NCBI GenBank assembly: GCA_949361645.1
Contig: OX442426.1
Coordinates: forward strand, 8,650,421-8,714,420
Direction: 5' to 3'
DNA from: Spongilla lacustris
Taxonomy: Eukaryota > Porifera > Demospongiae > Spongillida > Spongillidae
DNA: 64,000 bases
The position numbers and the translations under genes are program-made. This document shows, one piece after another, positions 57,601-64,000 of this stretch. Numbering within the stretch: position 1 is the stretch's first letter; every line of letters begins with the position of its first letter. The notes below the pieces were generated by a model. It ran no database searches and was not told where the DNA came from. It saw only the letters and a list, made by a program, of their open reading frames with translations.

Positions 57601-60565
57601 TACACACCAGGGTTGCCGAAGGCCGCCCGACCTTTCAGGCCGGACCTTCTGGCCTGACCTTCAGGCCGGAACCCGGCCTGAAAGGCCACTTATTAAAGAT
57701 GTGGTTAGATTATTAAACTTAATAAACTTGAATAATATTATCACAAGCTAGATTATATTACATACAATCACTGTTAATTAGTCAGTCATACGATTATGCC
57801 GCATACATCAGTAATTAAGTTGCGCAGATGAACCAGACCGGTCCAGACGTAACTAATCTAACTGCTCAGCACCCATGCATTGTGCTTAAGCATTATGCAC
57901 GCCTCCAGTCGCTGAGGGAGAAGATTCCATCTTTGACGCTGTTGAATAAGCTTGGCTCTAGAAAATACCCGCTCAGATGGTGCAGATGAGGCAGGGATTG
58001 CCAAGTACTTTCTTGCAAGCTTAGAAATTCTTGGAAAACGCGAGTCGTGGAACTGACAGAGGACTCAGAGGAGCCACCAGTCCCAACACAATCACCTGAA
58101 GCTGTATTCATACCGCTAGTGACGGCCAGCTGGCGCGCGGTTAACGAATGAATAAATGTCACGCGCGTCATAATTAATTGATTGTAAATTAATATTTAAT
58201 AATTTTAACATGAAATTTAATAATTGTATCATTCGGGTCGACCTTTCAGGCCACGAGCCGGAGCCCTGGCCTGACCTTCAGGTCACAGGCCGGACCCTGG
58301 CCTGACTTTCGGCAACCCTGGTACACACATACACACGTTCATAACTCACCCAATCGTAGGGATCCATTCCAACATTCAACACTGATGGAAACCATTACCT
58401 CAAACCACTCCCCTGGAAGGAGAGGTCGGTGAGTGAACACAGTGGCAGCTGTGAACACACTATAGGGAAGCTTCCTTGTTGCACGTGCCTGGTCCCCAGA
58501 CAGCTCAACATTGACCCCACAACGGGTGTGGAACTTCAGGTTATTCTGAGATGTTGACCTTGCCCCTCCTGCTCGGACAACAGGCTCCACCCCTCCTGCT
58601 CGGGCAACAGGATCCACCCCTCCTGCTCGGGCAACAGGATCCACCCCTCCTGCTCGGACAACAGGCTCCACCCCTCCTGCTCTACGGCTCCCAGCTTCCA
58701 TCCAACTAACTTGTACCGGTTGGTTCTCTGATGGTCTCTGATTTTCACTTGTGGCTTGCAGGGTACTGGTCCCCCTTCCGTTTTCTATCCTGGTGTTCTC
58801 TGTACTCTGGGAACCTGTGGTCCTGCATGCCTGCTGGTTCCCAGACCTCTCTTGTAAAATTTCGGTTTCATTCAGAGTCCTTCCCCTCTCATTTGTTGCC
58901 TGCTGGTTCCCAGTCCCAGATGCACTGCCCTGATTGTCTCCAACTGTCTCATCACTCCTGTTGTTTTGAGTTCTGTTTGCCATGGCAACCTCAACACACC
59001 GCCCATAAAGATCAGCAATTCCATACACTCCAGGAGGGATGTCACGGCAAGCCACGCCCACTTCCCTCCCATTCACAAATAAAGTCATAGTACAGTCACT
59101 GTTCCTCATGACACCTACATAATCCCCCACCTAAAGAAGAGAGGGTTAGAGAGGTGAGGCAGGGAGAAAAGGACAAGAGGAGATGAGGAGATGAGGTGAG
59201 AACCAAACTATTCTTCACACACCTGCAGTTGATCAAGGTTCTTTCCTATGTTCTCACGCACAATGTCTCCGTTATGGATGACGCTGCTACCACTAACCAA
59301 CCATGCCCCAGTAGACAGGTTGGTTAGTGTGGAGGGGAAGGTGATGGTTGTAGGACTGTGGGTGGTCAGACCTATTTCAATAGACCCCGCCCATCTGTCC
59401 AGTATGCTCTTTAGCTGCACCTCAAACAGTTCGCAGTCCCTTAGCGGCCGATTGGTCACCACTACAGCATTGTTGAACTCACCCACAGCACTGCAGGGGA
59501 GAAAATCGTAACCATGACAACACAGACACCACAACCATCAAATTCCTTCTTCTTTCCCTTCCCTCTCCTTCATTAGAACTTCCATTTGAAGCCCACTCAC
59601 GCCTTTCTTTGCGCTTTCATTCCATTGTCAATCACTCGAACATTTGTTCCAGCTCTGGTATGGAAGCACAGTTCCCCTGAGGCAGATGGTGTGCTGCTAT
59701 TGGAGTGTGCCACAGTGCTACTTCCTGATGTCAGAGTCACTAAGTGGTACATAGTTAAGAAATGCTAATGAACATTGACTATCATTGTCAGAATTGATTG
59801 TAAGTATTTAACACAGGAAAGCTTACAGAAAATTAAACTGATCTACTAGCAAGCACAAATATGAGTTGCTTCAAAATGTACCAGGGTGTAATAATTGTAT
59901 CATATTGCTGGTGCCGGCCAAACCAGACATCATATATAGATCTCTGGCCAAACATGGGTTAGGGTCGTTTTTACACCAACCTTGGCTTGGCTGTATGATA
60001 GTGACCTTCGCACACCGTCCGTACAAGTCAACGAGGGCATAAATCTTGCTAGGAAGCTTTGTTTCGGCCAGGCCAAGGTCTTGTCCATTGATGTAGAAGT
60101 GAAGGGCGCTGCCTCTTCGCATCATCCCTATAACATCTCCCTCGTTTAATGTTTCCGCGTTCAGCTGGGTGTAATCGGTAATAGACTGTTTGCCATCTTT
60201 TAAGATGGAAGTACCACTTAGTATCCAGCAGCCCTCAGACAACGCGCTGACAGTTGTAGGAAACTTAAAACGCTCGGGAGCCGTGGTCGTAACGCCTATT
60301 GTGTAGTTAGATTTTTACTGACTACAGTACGTCGCCTACTGCAATTCTCACCAATTATAATGGAGCCTGTCCAACTGGTAACTTTTTTATCAATGCGAAT
60401 TTCAAATAATACCCCTTCTGCCAAGGGTTGGCTGCTGATTAATACCGCATTGTTAAATTCACTCTGCGGGTTTCGTCGCTGCCCAGTCTTTCCATCATTA
60501 CTAATCTCAGCCAGAGTGCCACAAGAGCCATAGAACTTGTAAAAAACGTTGTTTGGTACCGCCAT
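48656..60565 (-). CDS. NEURL4: Neuralized-like protein 4 (NHR repeats)
   Basis: NEURL4 is a centriolar NHR-repeat protein working with HERC2 and CP110. Nineteen exons: 60565-60352, 60295-59981, 59739-59601, 59490-59223, 59130-58350, 57185-56934, 55517-55326, 54699-54563, 54160-53960, 53802-53698, 53477-53302, 52929-52906, 52824-52689, 52468-52298, 52242-51795, 51733-51586, 51528-51413, 51350-51200, 48869-48656; about 1395 residues (human about 1560). Five NHR domains are readable, each with EFNNAV-type entry, W-GSI-IG, G-W, LHF-ING-D-G and Y-VDLYG-C ends (for example SEFNNAVLISSQPLAEGVLF, ALHFYINGQDLG, KIYALVDLYGRCAKVTI). The C-terminus has DCSYHSLCNELVRDVLLLP, CLCKDCR, YTLPFGWVEYKL and WNVAYHGTAAGNVRSILD, then ELEWSTKQHVSIILHHLYVK. 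Human has six NHRs. ATG at 60565 lies in AAAATGGCGG, a YY1-like context. Confidence 0.95.
48985..49059. repeat. Roughly 35-bp tandem host repeat, left of the palindromic element
   Basis: Two copies of GCACACCCCTCCCCTAGGCA plus CATAAGGTCACAGT; the same repeat resumes at 51083-51190 with three more copies, so one array was split by the insertion at 49060. Confidence 0.85.
49060..51082. mobile_element. 2.0-kb palindromic (foldback) transposable element
   Basis: Arms 49060-49975 and 50154-51082 are near-identical reverse complements (about 0.92 kb each) around a 178-bp centre made of roughly 35-bp repeats (GTAGCCCAAGTTCCCAACAC-type). Terminus GGGTCAATACATATGAAGAT on both ends. A 4-bp duplication AGTG flanks it (49056-49059 and 51083-51086). 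It lies in the last NEURL4 intron, in a tandem repeat. One arm has a 169-codon open frame (49517-50026) with no recognisable domain; the mirrored copy is broken. A non-autonomous foldback element of a 4-bp-TSD DNA transposon (for example Sola, Ginger or Academ type) is inferred. Confidence 0.8.
52962..53235. repeat. 17-bp tandem (ATAACTGTTACGTCACC)n in NEURL4 intron
   Basis: About 16 copies, alternating TTACGTCA and TTACATCA. TTACGTCA is a CRE-like octamer, so the array is a cluster of potential bZIP sites (inference). Confidence 0.9.
53568..53697. repeat. Degenerate ATCCTAGTA / CCCTGCCTTATCCTAGCAT tandem
   Basis: Three to four units in a NEURL4 intron adjoining the exon end at 53698. Confidence 0.8.
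54185..54395. repeat. Roughly 28-bp tandem in NEURL4 intron
   Basis: Seven copies of GGTGCTCATAAGGTATGGGG plus AGGAGGTA. Confidence 0.9.
54745..55305. repeat. Roughly 36-bp pyrimidine-rich minisatellite in NEURL4 intron
   Basis: About 16 copies of CCTCCATACCTTCCCCCACA plus CCCCTATCTCCCTCTCT. Fills the intron between exons 55326 and 54699. Confidence 0.95.
56555..56925. repeat. 19-bp minisatellite (GGGCCAAGGGGAGGGGTGA)n
   Basis: About 19 copies, directly against the donor of the exon ending at 56934. The remainder of this intron (55518-56550) shows no gene; it has a short palindrome at 56325-56362 (GTGCTCACCTGTACACATAT and its complement). Confidence 0.95.
57243..57607. repeat. Roughly 22-24-bp tandem (ATGCATACACAGGTACAC)n
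   Basis: About 16 copies with ACATAA/ACAT spacing variants. It is the insertion site of the hAT element. Confidence 0.95.
57608..58320 (-). mobile_element. Internally deleted hAT transposon with dimerisation-domain remnant
   Basis: 713 bp bounded by CAGGGTTGCCGAA and its complement TTCGGCAACCCTG, flanked by a perfect 8-bp duplication GTACACAC (57600-57607 and 58321-58328). TIR and 8-bp TSD are hallmarks of hAT. On the minus strand (about 58040-57865) one frame reads RKYLAIPASSAPSERVFSRA followed by QQRQRWNLLPQRLEACIMLK and a stop after HNAWVLSS: the hAT C-terminal dimerisation domain. The catalytic core is deleted. The termini also carry repeated CAGGCCGGA-type motifs (subterminal binding sites by analogy). 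Confidence 0.9.
58560..58682 (-). repeat. Coding 30-bp minisatellite in NEURL4 exon 5
   Basis: Four to five copies of a unit encoding RAGGVDPVAR/RAGGVEPVVR, in the linker between NHR2 and NHR3. Frame is preserved. Confidence 0.9.
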
Positions 60566-60641
60566 TTTCCACACTGGTCTGGCCCCAGACCCAGTTCACC
60601 TTATCTTGGGCCCAGACCCATGCGGGTGCAACATTCCAAAC

Positions 60642-60685
<44 letters not shown>

Positions 60686-61017
60686 GGGTGCAGCGCATGT
60701 ACGTACAAACTACGCAGTAGAATCATGGTAGATCTACATGTCATGTAATCGTTTTTATGAATGAAGGTAGATTTTTAATAGCTATCCTGTCTAAAAATTG
60801 GAAAAGCATAGCTGACAACAATTGCTTGACATTATCCTTTGTTATGCGTATCTCCAATCATATCCTCACTGCCTGAGGGAATTACCTGTTTGTAACCAAT
60901 AACTTACATCCTTAAATCCTGATGGGAGGGGGAGGAGGGTGGTTTGTATTTCAACAACAACAAGGTCCCATAAGTTCAACATGCCAAACAAAAAAGTACA
61001 CACACAAACAAACACCT
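60566..61017. other. NEURL4 promoter side and 3' end of the membrane-protein gene
   Basis: Contains a 40-base A run (60642-60681) next to a duplicated GGCCCAGACCCA motif (60582 and 60609). No gene seen. Confidence 0.5.
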
Positions 61018-63011
61018 CTACTGTAGAGTGCTCTCAGTGCCACCATACCTGGGATAACCACTATCCAATATGGCTGCCACAATGACGAACACAATGGTTA
61101 CCACGGTGAACAGAAGAGACACAAAGCCCACCAGATGCCTTATCCAAGCAAATATGTCCATCCATAGCCACTTCTCCATCTCTGGCCAGAATATGAGGAA
61201 GGCGGCACCCACGCGGGACACATGTCTGTCCTCACTGCTCTCCACCACCTTCTCCTCACATGAGGTAGCAGTGATAGGGCTTCCCTCTGGCAGCACCAGA
61301 TGCCCCTGGTAGGAGTGCTCGGGGTGTGCATACGGCCAGAGAAGGGTTGCACCTTCATCTGCAACATTCCTTATTGAGGCCCGACCAAGTCTTTGAACTG
61401 TACCAGAGTAGTCAAGTGGTGGGTGGGACCTCCTGCGAGACCTTGTACGCTTCCAATGGTCACGAAGCCCATTCCAGACCCAGCCCTGTGCAAAGGTGAG
61501 GAACAGTACGCTGCTGAAGAGACAAAAAAATGTCTGCCCTTTGACTCTCTCATTGTCCTCATTGACGAGGGAGTAGAACACCAGAGATATGGCCAGCACA
61601 ACATTCAGCAGGAACAGTAGTAGCTCATAGAGAAGCAAGGTCAGCGTGTAGTTCAGTGAGTCATATTTGATCTTCTCCCAGCGAGAGAATGGCCGGAAGC
61701 CTAAGAAGGGACTCTTCCTGTATATCCACACCCTTATACGATGGACCAGCTGCGCAGTACATGATGTCATCAGGACAAACCACACCCACCACCCCCAGTA
61801 GTACTGCGAGTAAGCCTGCTGGGTGGCAAATATGGCTTCAGAGGTTGTGGAGAGTGTTTTGGATCCAAGGTAGTACACCATCCCCATCAGACTTCCTGAC
61901 AGGCTGTACTGCCACCCAAATCCCAAGTGGTGTAGGGCGTAACCCTGGGGGGCTGTCCATGTGAGCCCCCTGAGGGACATCCCAGCAAAGTCACGGAAGA
62001 ATTTAACATGAAATGTAGTATTGATGGGGTCATTTTCATATCCAAGTATCCAATCGAACACTCCAGATAGGCTGTGTATGGAGAGAAAGGGAGGTGAGGG
62101 GAGGGAGGGATAGAGAGGAGGGAGGTGAGGGGAGGGAGGGATAGAGAGGAGGGAGGTGAGGGGAGGGAGGGATAGAGAGGAGGGAGGTGAGGGGAGGGAG
62201 GGATAGAGAGGAGGGAGGTGAGGGGAGGGAGGGATAGAGAGGAGGGAGGTGAGGGGAGGGAGGGATAGAGAGGAGGGAGGTGAGGGGAGGGAGGGATAGA
62301 GAGGAGGGAGGGAGGAGGGGAGGGAGAGAAGGAGAAAGGGAGGGAGAGAGAATGAAAGGTAGAAGAATGCATTCACAATTCAAATGCTTGATTTGTTATA
62401 TGTAGCCTAATGATGGTATGGGGACTTGTATGCATATATGAATCATCCTATCCTTTGAATCGCAAAATGGGAATGAAATTGGGCCATAAATATGCAGTTG
62501 TAACATTGTTTGTAGGTGTTCAAATATGTGCAATTACATACAAGTAGTGGGAGGACTACCATCACGTGATCGCTCTAAGGTCACCTTTAGACAGTTTTGA
62601 CTAATCACTATAAACTCACTTGCTGGGGCGCGTCTCCAACCCAACGTAAACATAAGAGCCGGAGCCGAGGTACATGCCAAAACATGTTAACAGGGTGACG
62701 ACAACACACGCCCTAACGTGCATCCCGAACAGCAGCTAAATGAGAGCAATATCAAGGTTTAATACGACCCGATCACAAACTATGCGCAGAAGCTTACGTA
62801 CTACAATCAGTCCCGTAGGCACGGAAAATGATAGCGCTTTTACCACATGCGACGACCAATAAGATAGTGGCAAGTTCACCCAGCTAGGAGAAGCCAATCG
62901 CTCCAACAAGCCGCCAAGGTTAGCAAGAATGATCATGGCACCGCCGAACAAAAGCACCCCCATAGTAACACTGATCAGCACGGCAACCACCGCGCCGGTT
63001 TGGAGCGGCAT
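61018..63011 (-). CDS. Uncharacterised multi-pass membrane protein
   Basis: Not recognised. Three exons: 63011-62844, 62735-62620, 62071-61018, about 445 residues. Hydrophobic segments in order: VVAVLISVTMGVLLFGGAMI, VRACVVVTLLTCFGMYLG, SLMGMVYYLG region, WWVWFVLMTSCTAQLV, LLLYELLLFLLNVVLAISLV, FFCLFSSVLFLTFAQGW, and near the C-terminus FVSLLFTVVTIVFVIVAAIL, so about seven. Extracellular-type loop between TM2 and TM3 with NTT sequon (NDPINTTFHV) and FDWILGYEND. A basic, Ser-rich cytoplasmic stretch (TRSRRRSHPP) and a cysteine-containing Glu-rich loop precede the last TM. The arrangement loosely recalls DUOXA-type proteins, but I cannot support that. The start ATG is 164 bp from the divergent LIG3 start. 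Confidence 0.75.
62085..62305. repeat. 30-bp purine-rich minisatellite
   Basis: Seven copies of GGGAGGGATAGAGAGGAGGG plus AGGTGAGGG, sitting at the acceptor of the last exon of the membrane-protein gene; in the minus strand it is a pyrimidine-rich tract. Confidence 0.95.
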
Positions 63012-63175
63012 TCTTTGTGTTCAAACCTCCAAGATCTTGTCACATGATGGTCTCGACTCCAGACCCTAAAAACGTCACATGCAGTGCATGCAGCTGGACC
63101 AGCAAGAGGTGTGGTCGAGGGTGTGGTCACATGACGCATTTGTTCAACAAAAACAAATCTTAAAAAATTATAGAC
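63012..63175. promoter_or_regulatory. Bidirectional promoter of membrane-protein gene and LIG3
   Basis: 164 bp between divergent ATGs. Carries three CACATG E-boxes: GTCACATGAT (63039-63048), GTCACATGCA (about 63074) and GTCACATGAC (about 63125), instead of the CACGTG found in other spacers here. Confidence 0.45.
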
Positions 63176-64000
63176 ATGGCTGAAGTGAAGTATTGTATTG
63201 AGTATGCGAAAACCAGCAGAAGTGGTTGCAAGAAATGCAAGCAGCAAATTGAGAAGGGCGTTGCGAGGATTGGAAAGGTTGCACCAAACCCATTCAGCGA
63301 TGACGGAGGGGATATGAAAGTGTGGTACCACGTCAAGTGTATGTTTGAGACTTTCAAGGTACCACTGCTGCGTTGTATTGCGTTTAATACTACCATACAG
63401 ATTACATGCCGGTTACTAGGGGCAATACGCACACGCCCCCTCATCTATGCAAACATTTTACATTAATTCATGCGTACCTATATGCACACACACTGTTCAG
63501 AGAGCTCGAGCTACAACAAAGAGGATTGAGAGCCCAGCAGACCTGGAAGGCTTTCCTGAGCTGGCAGATACTGAGAAAGATGAAATCAAACAGCTAATTC
63601 AAGGTAGGACTTGTCAGATCTGGTTGGGCCAATCAGCAAAGTGGTTAGATATCGGTGCAGTTGGAAGGTTAAATGACTAGGGAGCTAAATGTTTGTGTCC
63701 ACAACGTGTTAGAGATGGCTCCAAGACCTTCACCCAAGGCACCAGTCAAGACTAGTGCTTCTCCCGGCAAAAAGCCAACTTCAGTGAAGGCAGCTGCAGA
63801 TTTAGCAGGTACATGGGAAGAGGGTGTGGCTAGTTGTGCAGCCATTATGTCACTTCATCCCAGGACCTTCAAGGGACAGTCCCCACCCCCCCAAAAGTGA
63901 CAATGGTGGCACACACACCTTGTTTTGTGAGTTTCAGCAGCTGTGTGAAGACCTGGAAAAAGAGCCTAGCTATAATGCTAAGACCAGCCTGGTGGGGGAG
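63176..64000 (+). CDS. LIG3: DNA ligase III, N-terminal part (cut by window end)
   Basis: LIG3 seals nicks in base-excision and single-strand break repair with XRCC1, and serves mitochondrial DNA. Exons: 63176-63358, 63501-63603, 63713-63808, 63864 to the edge. The PARP-type zinc finger is complete: YCIEYAKTSRSGCKKCKQQI, GVARIGKVAPNPFSDDGGDM, KVWYHVKCMFETFK, with Cys/Cys/His/Cys ligands, then RARATTKRIESPADLEGF. RARATT after the finger and the sequence LCEDLEKEPSYNAKT before the edge match LIG3 rather than PARP1. A Lys/Pro/Ser-rich linker separates them. Catalytic domain lies outside the window. Confidence 0.93.

Noticed and set aside
61018..63011. Call as dual oxidase maturation factor
   Set aside because: Only loose similarity of layout; key motifs could not be confirmed.
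63176..63603. PARP1 based on the PARP-type zinc finger
   Set aside because: The single finger followed by RARATTK and later LCEDLEKEPSYNAKT matches DNA ligase III; PARP1 would have a second finger here.

Overview
Organism. The window is nuclear DNA of an early-branching animal, most likely a sponge. All genes are split by many, often very short (50-60 bp), GT-AG introns. The set includes metazoan genes (NEURL4, RERE/atrophin with BAH-ELM2-SANT-GATA, GPR157-type receptors) packed about one per 5-6 kb, with heavy tandem-repeat expansion in introns. The species assignment is inference; the gene identities rest on recognisable protein motifs. Internal exon edges were read by eye and may be off by 1-2 bases.

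Layout, left to right. 1-122: last exon of an unknown + gene. 323-744 (-): a possible small spliced basic gene, head to head with CSTF1. 924-11721 (+): CSTF1 (CstF-50), whose 7.6 kb intron 5 is a graveyard of decayed elements (C2H2 zinc-finger copies, a 345 bp near-perfect hairpin, a Ty3/gypsy integrase relic, a PD-(D/E)XK 'Rpn-like' nuclease relic). 12146-18352 (-): COPS7, whose intron 3 holds a nearly intact non-LTR retrotransposon sitting inside a TATG microsatellite. 18474-20074 (+): UBE2J2, head to head with COPS7. 20285-36833 (-): SMC4, about 25 exons, introns swollen by minisatellites and interrupted by an assembly gap in the hinge region. 37194-43240 (+): RERE/atrophin, head to head with SMC4. 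43465-44781 and 45795-47469 (-): two GPR157-like receptors in tandem. 47534-48511 (+): intronless snurportin-1, 64 bp from the second receptor. 48656-60565 (-): NEURL4, 19 exons, five Neuralized repeats, carrying a 2.0 kb palindromic element in its last intron and an internally deleted hAT element in another. 61018-63011 (-): an unrecognised multi-pass membrane protein. 63176-end (+): DNA ligase III, cut by the window end.

How it fits together. These are unrelated housekeeping or signalling genes (mRNA 3' processing, COP9 signalosome, ERAD, condensin, chromatin repression, snRNP import, centriole/ubiquitin regulation, DNA repair), so the organisation is of shared promoters rather than an operon. 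Head-to-head pairs share short intergenic spacers, and the palindrome CACGTG recurs in four of them. The most unusual content is the mobile DNA: several independent elements (LINE, hAT, palindromic element) have landed inside tandem repeats within introns, and tandem repeats also expand inside coding exons of RERE and NEURL4.
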